Below, piece by piece: positions 31,501 through 39,808 of a stretch of DNA of 64,000 bases. Numbering within the stretch: position 1 is the stretch's first letter; the number at the start of each line of letters is the position of its first letter. A program made the position numbers and the translations under genes. Under the pieces are notes generated by a model. That model was not told the DNA's origin and did no database searches. It worked only from the letters and a program-made list of their open reading frames with translations. The DNA is from Entamoeba invadens IP1 (lineage: Eukaryota; Evosea; Mastigamoebida; Endamoebidae), in contig NW_004443552.1 in assembly GCF_000330505.1 (NCBI RefSeq), positions 67,799 to 131,798 of the forward strand. The letters run 5' to 3'.

Positions 31501-32523
31501 TTCGGGATCAATGCGTATGGATGGTTTATTGGAATCACATTCATGGAAAAAAACATCTCCACACAAATGGGACTAACAGAGTTTTTGATAGATGTGACAC
31601 AACGTTTTGTGGCTTTCCAGAAGGGAATGATGTGTGTGATTTTTGCGGCGCAAGCCGTTGCGACATTTGGAAGTCTCATACCAGAAATGTCGCGAGCAAA
31701 CGCTGCAGGTAAAAGGGTGTACAACACAATTGACAGAAAGCCAAAAATAAGTTGCACTGCGGACGGGATCGAACCCGAAACTATGACGGGTAAGATTGTA
31801 TTAGAAAATGTATGCTTTAGATACCCAACAAGACCAAACATAAGTGTATTGAGAGGAATATCAACGGTGATCGAACCCGGGCAAACGGTCGCATTTGTTG
31901 GGGAAAGTGGGTGTGGTAAATCTACCATCGTGCAGCTCATACAAAGATTTTATGACCCAACATATGGAATTGTAAAAATCGACGACAATGATGTCGCAGA
32001 GTATCAACTCGGAAAGTTGAGAGAGAAAATCGGTGTTGTTGGACAAGAACCAACATTGTTTGCTGAGAGTATTTTCAACAATATCAAAAAAGGAATTCCG
32101 TTTGGAGAAACTGTGAATGATGAACAAATATTCGCGGCGGCGAAAATGGCAAATGCGCATGACTTTATATCGGCGCTTCCGGACGGGTATGACACTGTTG
32201 TTGGCGAGCGTGGCGCGCAGTTATCAGGAGGTCAAAAACAGCGAATTGCGATTGCGCGTGCGCTTGTGAGAAATCCAAAGATATTGTTGTTGGATGAAGC
32301 AACATCTGCACTCGACACTGAGTCTGAACGCGTTGTGCAAGAAGCACTTGACAGAGCGTCTGAAGGAAGAACAACAATCATCATCGCACACCGTCTCTCA
32401 ACAATCAAAAACGCTGATGTGATCAATGTTGTCGTCAGAGGAAAGATCGTCGAAAAAGGTTCACACGATGAACTCATGACAAAAAAGGGTATTTACTATT
32501 CAATGGTTGTGAATAACCCATGA
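28501..32523 (+). CDS. P-glycoprotein (ABCB/MDR-type ABC transporter), full-size
   Basis: 1340 residues, single exon, first ATG at 28501. Order: ~90-residue hydrophilic N-terminus, TMD1 (~100-430), NBD1 (Walker A GESGCGKST ~480, signature LSGGQKQR ~586, Walker B ILLLDEATSALD), acidic linker (EENSENENEKEKDD ~690), TMD2 (~750-1060), NBD2 (Walker A GESGCGKST ~1134, signature ~1240, same Walker B). All catalytic motifs including the Walker B glutamates and H-loop HRLST are intact in both halves. P-glycoproteins export hydrophobic compounds across the plasma membrane; in Entamoeba they are linked to emetine resistance. NBD1 and NBD2 share a 337-bp tract differing at one base (see the two repeat entries), indicating recent homogenisation. 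There is no close copy elsewhere in the window. Confidence 0.97.
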   Translation: MRDQMRSFQNVMSNGSINIQKQSDNDKIEKGGMNKLTGSKNNGTKSDFVMELDSKSYDQFEQFETFNVSEDPNFLITMKPIKEESGKIAILSMYKYANWFDYTLLLVGIVGAIGVGILQPLIMLLFGELVDTFDTQNLKGGFFDELIWKINIGVLNSLVDATFVLIKKMCYFAIANMVAGMLQNGCLFLLGQRQGMLLKRRYFRSLMKQDCGWHDIHMGGELSSHVMGEIQTVQDGLSVHVGGLFQIVAAFVTGFSLGFTKSWDLTLIILMVTPIMILCTLIIGFSSVFFTNQNAVFSAEANSLAEQTVGAARTVQALNQQNVFIAEFTKQTKRAEQKAALKSHAIGLSFGTIMLFMMLSLALSGWYGSLLMMGKGKTPNFTAGSFLVVFMSSLIATQRLATIALPLNIISSARSAAFKVYTTIERYPDIDENYGKVMKTIKGKIDFEDVRFSYPIRPLTMILDGLSFTAKEGETTAFVGESGCGKSTVVQLIQRMYEPTAGRILLDGELFTNLKTSWLRDQIGIVGQEPTLFSGTIFENISYGSKSGTFVNKEEVVKCCKKYGLDNFISALPDGYDTVVGERGAQLSGGQKQRIAIARALVRNPKILLLDEATSALDTESERVVQEALDRASEGRTTIIIAHRLSTIKNADVINVVVRGKIVEKGSHDELMTKKGIYYRMNEDQEIQSEENSENENEKEKDDAAILVKKEASTMFDDKESVERLLTQIKKERRRMKYSNVLAALRVIVDNFKHEWLMCVIGIIGSIGAGAIFPFYTLKFIDAYMCLMSITGTEMTETQKAIIKNTCCYFVILGVSAFVAYYLYNGLFLAAGEKMAGRVRRRLYRKIMYQDAGWFDRSENSVGSLVSRIISDTNTMKGIGGERIGSIAYMLSSVGFALGIAFYFDWRVSACVLAATPIFIISIVVNNVINIIQAIPYVKLQDKTNTLFVESVEAIKTLKSLNKTAYFSYKYVELVNKQKKQMYVWFPIITALAGLCHFIDFGINAYGWFIGITFMEKNISTQMGLTEFLIDVTQRFVAFQKGMMCVIFAAQAVATFGSLIPEMSRANAAGKRVYNTIDRKPKISCTADGIEPETMTGKIVLENVCFRYPTRPNISVLRGISTVIEPGQTVAFVGESGCGKSTIVQLIQRFYDPTYGIVKIDDNDVAEYQLGKLREKIGVVGQEPTLFAESIFNNIKKGIPFGETVNDEQIFAAAKMANAHDFISALPDGYDTVVGERGAQLSGGQKQRIAIARALVRNPKILLLDEATSALDTESERVVQEALDRASEGRTTIIIAHRLSTIKNADVINVVVRGKIVEKGSHDELMTKKGIYYSMVVNNP
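30200..30536 (+). repeat. NBD1 copy of a 337 bp direct repeat
   Basis: Identical to 32162-32498 except for one silent base (A at 30213, G at 32175). It covers the end of NBD1 from before the signature motif through Walker B, the H-loop and the end of the domain. Confidence 0.95.
32162..32498 (+). repeat. NBD2 copy of a 337 bp direct repeat
   Basis: Second copy, offset by 1962 bases from 30200-30536. Identity starts and stops abruptly: outside the tract the two NBDs are clearly diverged. Confidence 0.95.
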
Positions 32524-32732
32524 AGGATTTGATATTAAATAACAAATTATGTAAGTTTATTTTTATTGTTATTGATTGAATAAATTATTCTCAAAATCAA
32601 ATAAAAGTTGATTTAATTTTTTGTTGTTCAAAAAGAGCGTTTTACCTTTCATAATATAAAAAACGATTTAATAATGATACAGGATTATTTATCTCATAAT
32701 AATAAAATGATAAAAAGAACTTTAAAATTTCA

Positions 32733-33380
32733 ATGGACAAACCTGCAAAAAAGGATCCGTTGGAAGATATGAAACCGCGCCCAAAGCCTGTTGAGCCTTC
32801 TGACAAACGGAAGCGCTTTTATATAGTGAAACTGAACCAGGTTATGGTGGAGCATTTTGCAAACCGCAAAGACCTGAGGGACGCTGTGGGTTTCAACGCA
32901 TACGGCGAGATAGAGTCTCTTCGTCTTGAAGATACAGAAGAGATTCGGACCTACCAACTCTTTAAACGCCCATCACACAACAAATATTATTACCTTAAAC
33001 AGACCAACCAATCTTTCCGTGTTTTGGGGAACACTGACGCGTACTTTCAACCCATGCAACAAACATGTGTGAGTAAAGTTAAAAAGCCGAAGCTTGTACT
33101 TACCGACGAAGTTGACGACGACCAACCGCTCAAGAGAATGCCATTGAAATCGCGCGACAAAGGAAAAGTCGACAAACGAGTGCGTATGGACGAGAATCAG
33201 TTGAAGAACAAAATCTTCGAAATGTTTTCGAAAAAGGAGGCGATGACATTTCAGGAGATCAACACGGAGCTTGACCAACCCGACCAATACCTCAAAACAC
33301 AACTTGACAAGCTTTGTGACTTGGTTGCATCCCCGCCTCTTGGGATTAAAGAATATCGACTTAAAGCCGACTTTAAGTGA
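32733..33380 (+). CDS. GTF2F2: General transcription factor TFIIF subunit beta (RAP30-like)
   Basis: 215 residues, ATG at 32733 directly preceded by an initiator-like AAATTTCA. The C-terminal ~65 residues (RMDENQLKNKIFEMFSKKEA...QYLKTQLDKLCD...GIKEYRLKADFK) match the RAP30 winged-helix DNA-binding domain, including the opening 'RMD..QL...IF..F' and the closing 'YRLK..F'. The middle ~45-110 is beta-rich and fits the TFIIF dimerisation barrel, here divergent. It stabilises RNA polymerase II in the preinitiation complex together with the alpha subunit, which is not in the window. Slightly shorter than the human protein (249). The gene is flanked by unrelated neighbours on the same strand. Confidence 0.8.
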   Translation: MDKPAKKDPLEDMKPRPKPVEPSDKRKRFYIVKLNQVMVEHFANRKDLRDAVGFNAYGEIESLRLEDTEEIRTYQLFKRPSHNKYYYLKQTNQSFRVLGNTDAYFQPMQQTCVSKVKKPKLVLTDEVDDDQPLKRMPLKSRDKGKVDKRVRMDENQLKNKIFEMFSKKEAMTFQEINTELDQPDQYLKTQLDKLCDLVASPPLGIKEYRLKADFK

Positions 33381-33558
33381 CATATTTGTGTGTTTCCTTT
33401 CGATACAATACATTAACATCTTCCACTTCTCTTGAAATTGATTGATTCAAAAATCAGTTGAACGGATTTTTAAAGAAACTTTTGTACACATTTTCCTCTA
33501 CATTTAATTTAATGAATAAAAAATTCAGTTGTGAAGGAAATAAAAAAATTGAAAAGCC

Positions 33559-33566
33559 AAAATTCA
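33559..33566 (+). promoter_or_regulatory. Initiator-like AAAATTCA
   Basis: 33 bases upstream of the ATG at 33599, in the position expected for an Entamoeba transcription start element (AAAAATTCA consensus). Match by eye only. Confidence 0.35.
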
Positions 33567-33598
33567 GACGAAAACGACGAGAGAAAGAAAACAAATGA

Positions 33599-36500
33599 AT
33601 GGCTGAAAAAAAAGAAACTGTAAAAAATGGAGTGGATTTCATGAGGAAGACGTTCGTGTTCCGCAAAACGTTCACTAAGTCAAAAACTATGGGAGGGTTA
33701 CAGGAAAGTCCAACAAGCTCGCCGACACTCAGCACTTCAACGAAGAAGTCATTGCCCAATTCGTTGAGTAGCGTCGTCCTTACAATACACGACGGGGTAT
33801 TTAAAGACGGCGAGAGCGGGATATATTGCGTGTGTAAAGTGCTTGAGAGAAAGTACCGAACGATGACGACGGTGGGGAACAAGCCAATTTTTGATGAGAC
33901 GTGGACTTTACATGTCCCGACCGACATCTTATCAGTCACTTTAGAGATCTGCAAACACACCAAAATGAATACAAGAAACGTCTTGGGAGCAGTTCAACTC
34001 AACTTTAAGCGGCTTGAAATTAACGTCGAGGTGACCGAGAAATATAAAGTGCTTTCCTTCAATTCGATTGAAATTGGGACGTTGAAATTGACGATGAAAC
34101 GACTGCCGCAAGAAGATTTGCAACATTTGCTCCAAGAGAAGCCGAAGAAAGGGCGGTTCTCCTTGATCGACTCTTCTTTTGAAGATTTGGACGAGAAAAA
34201 GATGCGGACGCCACGCGGGAAAATCCACAGGAAGAAGTACATGCCACAAGCGCCATCAGAAAAGACTGAAGAAAGTGTTGAAGCGTGTGGACTCTTTAGT
34301 GCCGTCTTTACAGTGACTGTTGGTGACATTTCGGAGGATATTTGGCACTTCATGAAAAACAATTCGGACGCTTTTAGTGACATTGAACAGGTGGGGTTGA
34401 CGGGGGTCATCACCAATTGTTATCCACCGAATAACGGAGGGAAAGTAGTTCCACTGAACATCTGGAATTTCTGTTTTGGTGACGGACTCAAAGTGAGACG
34501 AACAAATCAAAGCATTGAGGTGATTCCCTTTGTGATGACGGACGCAAATGCAAATACTAAGTACGCGTGCTTCTTAATAGCGTATTTCAAGATTGAGGAC
34601 AAAATGATTAAGAAGATCCAAGACATCATTCCTAAAACGCCAAATGAGCTGTACGCGCCGTACGCCGTTGGAGTCACAAGTGATTTCCCATTGCTCGGGT
34701 TGATGCGGAAGTGGCTCAAAGCGCTTTATGAAGTCAAAGTGGAGAGTAACTTGAAATTCACGGACTATTGTCATGAAGTCATCTTCATGACTGGCCTCCC
34801 ATCACCCGGAAAGTCCTTTCTATACGATTTCACAACACTTGGATTTAAGACTGAAATTAATCTTCCTGTGACAAATGGGATGTCTGCGATTCCAACGAGT
34901 GTTTTGCCGATGTTTGAGATGCTTGGCATCGACGGAGTTGTTGCGATTGTCTTAGCTCTATTAGAAGGAGATAAAGTAGTATTGTCATGTCGATCGAAGA
35001 CTGCGTTAGTGTACACCATTGAGAATTTGAAGTCAATGATCTTTCCATTTGAGTGGTGCAACATTTGTATCGACTTAATTCCTTATTCGTTGTTGGACTA
35101 TTTGACATCGCCAATGACGTATTTAGTCGGAGTACCTGCGGAATATAAAGACGAGGCGGAAGACATCATTTCGAAGGAAGGTGTGGTGTATGCGGACCTT
35201 GACAATGGGACTGTGCGAACTTCCGGGTACTTAAAAGAAGTTCCCAAAGAAGTGGAGAACCTCTTTTACGACTTGAAGACGGTCTTTAAAACCAAAGAAA
35301 TGAAAATTGGGAATTTGAATAACGACTTCTTTGAAGAGCGATACTTTGCACACAAAAGTCACGAATTCAATTGCGCCGTGAGAATCTGCTTCTTCAAATT
35401 TATCAGCGAAATGCTTGGGAATTACAGAGACTACTTGGGATTCACGTGGGTGGCGGACGACGTCTCTGTAGTGTTTAGTAGTGAGGAGTTTGTGTACAAC
35501 CAACCCAACGATAGAAGAGACTTCCTCCGCGCCCTTTTCGAGTCACAACACTTCCAATTTTTCATCCAAAACTTCCCAAAGCGGCACAACCACGTGTTTG
35601 AAGATTGGCAGATCAATCAAATGTATCACAGGAATACCGAAGAGCTCGTTGCGATGTATGAAAACAAGGAATACCTTCCTATCACCAAAATTGTACAAAT
35701 TTCGACAGAGAAGAAGTTGGATGTGTCCCCGATTAATACACTTCTTTTGGACTGCGGGAAGTTGAAGTCGTTGCGCGTGAGAAATGAAGTTGTCAAGCAG
35801 AAAATTGAGCCCACGTTTTACTGCAACCATTTGGAGCTGAAGAGAACGGAGAAGAAGAGTGTGATCTTCAACAATGACATGATTCAATTTTGTGACAGTC
35901 AAATAGGAGAGCTTGTGTTAATGAACGAGAACGCGACACAAACGAAAATTGATACGGAGCCTATCTTCAGCTTTTTGTCGCAAATAGAAGGACGTAAAGT
36001 GTTTACATTGCGACTCCTTTCTAAATATCAACACTTTGAAATTGAACGGGAGAAGGGGAGAGTCTGCGCGTTTGTATTTGCGATGATCCTCGACTTCTTG
36101 AAACAAAGTCTGGTGTACGCGTATTCACAAAAGGATTATATGACACCACAAAACATAGTGGAGTGTGCGAAATCAATTTATAAGCGCGAGGGCGGTGGGG
36201 AGAAATTGAGGATCATCGACTTGATGCAAGGCTATGACATCTGGAATAAGATGGACGTGTGGAACAACATCTTTGTCAAGAGGTCATGCATCTCCAAAGA
36301 GATTATATATAAGGAACAGTTTGGTCTTGATCTCCCATTCAGGTGGGTCACTTTTGATCAATACCAACAGAAGGAATATCGACAAGCTGAGGTCGACTGG
36401 GTGAAGAAAGATATGAAAGAGATTCTGACGACTATGGGACTTGTTCGAACGAATCCTAAGACTGTTAAACAGTTTGTAGGGTATGCACTCAGTCACTTGA

Positions 36501-36643
36501 GGTTTGATGAATCGGTGAGAAAAGAAATAGATGATATGGTCCTTGATGTGTGTCAAGTGAAGACGGATGAGTACATGGATGAAATTGAAAAAATGAGGAG
36601 TGATATTAACAAAGTGTATGAAGGGGTGTATCTCACAGATTAA
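33599..36643 (+). CDS. C2-domain plus DENN-domain protein (putative Rab GEF)
   Basis: 1014 residues, single exon. After a basic N-terminus, residues ~58-165 form a C2-type beta sandwich (SVVLTIHDGVFKD, YCVCKVLERKYRT, PIFDETWTLHVP, LSVTLEIC). A DENN module follows: uDENN from ~225 (SAVFTVTVGDIS...), cDENN ~385-530 with typical blocks (GIDGVVAIVLALLEGDKVVLSCRS, IFPFEWCNICIDLIPYSLLDYL, YLVGVPAEY) and dDENN beyond ~600 (FFKFISEMLGNYRDY). The C-terminal ~300 residues are helical and unassigned. DENN proteins activate Rab GTPases on membranes; the C2 domain probably supplies lipid targeting, though acidic Ca2+-binding loops are not obvious. A TBC RabGAP lies at 53248-54401 in the same window. Confidence 0.85.
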   Translation: MAEKKETVKNGVDFMRKTFVFRKTFTKSKTMGGLQESPTSSPTLSTSTKKSLPNSLSSVVLTIHDGVFKDGESGIYCVCKVLERKYRTMTTVGNKPIFDETWTLHVPTDILSVTLEICKHTKMNTRNVLGAVQLNFKRLEINVEVTEKYKVLSFNSIEIGTLKLTMKRLPQEDLQHLLQEKPKKGRFSLIDSSFEDLDEKKMRTPRGKIHRKKYMPQAPSEKTEESVEACGLFSAVFTVTVGDISEDIWHFMKNNSDAFSDIEQVGLTGVITNCYPPNNGGKVVPLNIWNFCFGDGLKVRRTNQSIEVIPFVMTDANANTKYACFLIAYFKIEDKMIKKIQDIIPKTPNELYAPYAVGVTSDFPLLGLMRKWLKALYEVKVESNLKFTDYCHEVIFMTGLPSPGKSFLYDFTTLGFKTEINLPVTNGMSAIPTSVLPMFEMLGIDGVVAIVLALLEGDKVVLSCRSKTALVYTIENLKSMIFPFEWCNICIDLIPYSLLDYLTSPMTYLVGVPAEYKDEAEDIISKEGVVYADLDNGTVRTSGYLKEVPKEVENLFYDLKTVFKTKEMKIGNLNNDFFEERYFAHKSHEFNCAVRICFFKFISEMLGNYRDYLGFTWVADDVSVVFSSEEFVYNQPNDRRDFLRALFESQHFQFFIQNFPKRHNHVFEDWQINQMYHRNTEELVAMYENKEYLPITKIVQISTEKKLDVSPINTLLLDCGKLKSLRVRNEVVKQKIEPTFYCNHLELKRTEKKSVIFNNDMIQFCDSQIGELVLMNENATQTKIDTEPIFSFLSQIEGRKVFTLRLLSKYQHFEIEREKGRVCAFVFAMILDFLKQSLVYAYSQKDYMTPQNIVECAKSIYKREGGGEKLRIIDLMQGYDIWNKMDVWNNIFVKRSCISKEIIYKEQFGLDLPFRWVTFDQYQQKEYRQAEVDWVKKDMKEILTTMGLVRTNPKTVKQFVGYALSHLRFDESVRKEIDDMVLDVCQVKTDEYMDEIEKMRSDINKVYEGVYLTD

Positions 36644-36830
36644 TTCATTTGTTGTGTTTTTCATGCATACTGACCCATAGAACCAGATGGTGTCGATCAC
36701 GAGGAAAGTATAGTTTTTTTATAATTCATATTATTATATGTATTAACAAATAGAACCAGAAGTGGTTGTATCAATAGAATAGTAAAACATAGTAAAAAAC
36801 AACTTTTTCTAATAAGAACTGAATATAAAA

Positions 36831-37766
36831 ATGATTGCCAAACAATTTGAATGGGGGGTGTTCTATGAAATATTTGTTGATGGGTTCAGTCATGACTATA
36901 AGGACTTAGAACACGTTCAATCGAAAAAACAAGGGGGTACTATAAGTGGGATAACACGAAGACTCGACTATTTGAAACAATTGAATGTGACGTCAGTGTT
37001 ATTTACTACACCACCAACTCTGTCTTTGTCTTCACTCAAAAGTGTGACATCACAAATGCACTCGAACAACATTTCACTCTTCATGCGACTTACAGAACAA
37101 CTGGAAGCCAAAAGTGAGGTATTTAATTCAGAAGTAGATGGGTTGTTTATCACACATCCACTTAACAACTCGGCACTCTGTCAATCGGTCTTCTCGCAAT
37201 TAAATAAATTCAAAAAGCGTCCAATACTTATTGCAGATGAAAATTTGGGAGAGGCACTGAAGTACAATTCAAACGTATTAAAAACAGTAAAGTGGTTCCA
37301 TGACTATATAGCTGGCTATTTCACACAAGAATGTCTCCAAATGTATTTGTCGACTAAATATGATGGTGTGGTCGATTACGCTGGTCAAAGAATAGCTCAC
37401 AAATACTCTAAAGAACGTGGAGTGTTCAGGTTCTTACCAGAGTTCCTAAGTGCATTCTTTTACAACGCACATGTGTATCTCTACCCACAGAAAACTGTTC
37501 TGGTCACTCCAACATTCAGATCAAAATTTTCAAAAGACGAGATGTCACTCACAGCACGGTTTCCTAACCCAATGCTGATCCAGATGGGAGTCGAACTCAA
37601 CCAAACTGACAAACACAAGAATACGTTATATTGGTCTGCTATCGATTATAACCAATCCGCCAAAGAAAGGTTCTACTACAGCATGAAGCTCTTCCAAACA
37701 AGAAAAGACACTGCGGCTGGGATTTCGACAATATTTACCATCAAAAACGACTTCTTAATTGACTGA
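36831..37766 (+). CDS. Truncated, probably inactive GH13 (alpha-amylase-like) protein
   Basis: 311 residues, single exon, no signal peptide. The N-terminus matches the start of GH13 barrels: FEWGVFYEIFVDGFSHDYKD, then GGTISGITRRLDYLKQLNVTSVLFT, which is the typical 'YEIF..SF...GDL.GI...LDYL..LGV..+.L.P'. Later conserved regions are degraded. Region II, usually GFR.D....H, is VDGLFITHP; a possible acid occurs in ILIADENLGE; region IV, usually FL.NHD, is replaced by VLVTPTFRSKF. The protein is much shorter than active amylases (>450). I infer loss of glucan hydrolysis and perhaps a structural or binding role, comparable with the inactive GH13 fold in animal SLC3 heavy chains. No frameshift is visible and composition is normal, so it is likely expressed rather than a pseudogene. 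Confidence 0.65.
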   Translation: MIAKQFEWGVFYEIFVDGFSHDYKDLEHVQSKKQGGTISGITRRLDYLKQLNVTSVLFTTPPTLSLSSLKSVTSQMHSNNISLFMRLTEQLEAKSEVFNSEVDGLFITHPLNNSALCQSVFSQLNKFKKRPILIADENLGEALKYNSNVLKTVKWFHDYIAGYFTQECLQMYLSTKYDGVVDYAGQRIAHKYSKERGVFRFLPEFLSAFFYNAHVYLYPQKTVLVTPTFRSKFSKDEMSLTARFPNPMLIQMGVELNQTDKHKNTLYWSAIDYNQSAKERFYYSMKLFQTRKDTAAGISTIFTIKNDFLID

Positions 37767-37898
37767 TTCATTATAATTTAATTTACTATAAAATATATTA
37801 GCCATCAAATAACATTTATTTGAAGTACAAAAATGTTCTTCAATCGAAAAATCGGAACATTAAAAACCCTAAATGAAAAACAGTAAAAAGTAAACGCT

Positions 37899-39533
37899 AT
37901 GTCAAAACAAATAACGCTGAAGGAGGAAATAACAAATCTTCAGCGCGTAGGAAAGTCAACAGTAATAACAACGTCAAAGACGTCTCTTGCATTGTGGGAC
38001 GTCGTGAAAACGCAAAGTCTAAAATCCGTTATGTTTCCACCCGGAGAAGAGGTGCTTAAAAGTGATGTGTATATCGGTTCAGGTGGATTTTCCGTGTTCA
38101 GCACGACGTCTAACAACGCGGTTCTTTTTATGACAAAGCAATCGTTCGATTATGCGAAAGCAGTGAAATGCCAAATGGGTGGCGCAACTCATTGTGTTCG
38201 TGCGGTCAGTGACAAAGTCTGCTATGTTGGTGTTGGCCCCAAACTTTACAATGTTTCATTTGAAAATTCTGTTCCAGCCGTCTCCCTTATATGTGCGTTT
38301 GCCGGCGCCGTTCTGGCAATTCATGTCACTTCTCAAAAATCTTATGTGATTTTTGAAAAGGGCGGAAAGATAGCGATTTCCAGTCTCGAAAACGGGAAAG
38401 TTGTCAAAAGCCTTGACTTGCCATGCGAAACGATGGACCTTTCATTTTTTGTCACCGAGTTTTACATTATAAATAAAAATGACTCTTTTATAGTTCCAAT
38501 TAATTTAGACTCATTCCGACAAGCCGATCTTGTTTATAAAGCGGGTGACCAAAACGCGGACTATACGATGCTCTGTGGAGCAAAGACTCAACTCAAAAAC
38601 CGTACGTACGGCACAGAAATAACCTCATTCCCAGCATCAGACCTTGGAGTTTTCGTGGATGGCTATGTTGTGATGTATTTGAAAAAAGAGAGTACTTTGA
38701 AGATTGAGGCGGTAACACAACGAGATTGTTTATTTTCCTCATTACTCAAAACTGCCGACGTCAAGCAGGCAATCTCATTTGACGATTTGAAACAGAGAAA
38801 GGCAATGGAGATTGAGAATGACGGAACAACCACTACAGATGAGGACGTAGAAAAGTTTGTAAAAGGTGACGCACCAACTAAAATCAAAATGATCAACAAC
38901 TGGGTCGAACAAACTAGCCCAACTCTGTTGCTGGTCTGGGAAGTGTTGGAGTCTCGAATGAAGGAAGATTCGTTCTTTAAAGAGAACTGGGGCTGGTTCA
39001 AAGTTTTTGTCCAGACAACCTTTACCGCTGATACCGAAAAGGTTTTCGAGGAGTTGAAAAAACAGAAGAAGGTCGACGAAATGCTGGAGCTTGCGATAGG
39101 AATGACGGAATTGCCCGACGACGTTTTGGTCGATATGTTGAAGACGTGTCTGAAGGATAAAAAAAGTGATTTGGCATCGCTCCTCAACAGAAACCTCAAC
39201 ACACAAACCACTTCAACATTGGTACTTTCAAAATTGTCGTCTGAAGAAGCAAAAACTCTTTTCGAGTTCCTCATCGAAGAAATTCAGACAGGAGACAATC
39301 CCGTTTCATACACAGTAAATTGGTTAATTGCGTTGTTGGACGCGAAAGCTTCTTTGATGATAACCGACGAGTCCTTTGTTGAGGCACTTAGAAAAGCCGA
39401 GGGCATTATAAACGGACAGGTCCACTTAGTCGATCTGTGTGAGGAGCTTTTCCCATATGTCGACCAAGTCATGCAAAAGCGAGAATTACCTTTGAAAGAA
39501 AAGTCAGACTATGTTGTGTTTGATTTGTTCTAA
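37899..39533 (+). CDS. Beta-propeller protein with Utp12-like C-terminal helical domain
   Basis: 544 residues, single exon. Residues ~1-290 are beta-rich with repeated hydrophobic strand patterns and occasional WD-like turns (SKTSLALWDVVKTQ), suggesting a divergent propeller. Residues ~315-540 are helical; the segment LSSEEAKTLFEFLIEEIQTG...NWLIALLDAKASLMI...FVEALRKAEGII...LVDLCEELFPYVDQV resembles the Utp12-type tail found in t-UTP proteins such as UTP5/WDR43. If right it acts in the early SSU processome in the nucleolus, like MPP10 (12811) and RRP3 (55360) in this window. Similarity is limited to the tail pattern; NOL11/UTP8-like or another scaffold propeller remain possible. Confidence 0.4.
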   Translation: MSKQITLKEEITNLQRVGKSTVITTSKTSLALWDVVKTQSLKSVMFPPGEEVLKSDVYIGSGGFSVFSTTSNNAVLFMTKQSFDYAKAVKCQMGGATHCVRAVSDKVCYVGVGPKLYNVSFENSVPAVSLICAFAGAVLAIHVTSQKSYVIFEKGGKIAISSLENGKVVKSLDLPCETMDLSFFVTEFYIINKNDSFIVPINLDSFRQADLVYKAGDQNADYTMLCGAKTQLKNRTYGTEITSFPASDLGVFVDGYVVMYLKKESTLKIEAVTQRDCLFSSLLKTADVKQAISFDDLKQRKAMEIENDGTTTTDEDVEKFVKGDAPTKIKMINNWVEQTSPTLLLVWEVLESRMKEDSFFKENWGWFKVFVQTTFTADTEKVFEELKKQKKVDEMLELAIGMTELPDDVLVDMLKTCLKDKKSDLASLLNRNLNTQTTSTLVLSKLSSEEAKTLFEFLIEEIQTGDNPVSYTVNWLIALLDAKASLMITDESFVEALRKAEGIINGQVHLVDLCEELFPYVDQVMQKRELPLKEKSDYVVFDLF

Positions 39534-39808
39534 ATGAACGTTGATTGCTTTTGTTTCATGATATATTTCAACCAGTGTATTTTTGGTTAAATAAGTTAAA
39601 TCTATTATAACAGTTATAATTTATATTATTATAAATAAATTATTATAATATAATTATATTATAAATCAATAAGAATACTATTGATAATACTATAGTACAA
39701 ATCTATACTTAATCAATAAGTATACTACTTATACTATATTAAAACTAAATATATTATTCAAAATGTAAAACTAGTAAATTAAATGAAAAAAAATTAAAAG
39801 AAGTTGAT

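Noticed and set aside
29130..32195. Matching pairs of antisense frames in the two halves of the P-glycoprotein gene
   Set aside because: They arise only because the underlying NBD sequences are near-identical; the coding strand is the transporter.
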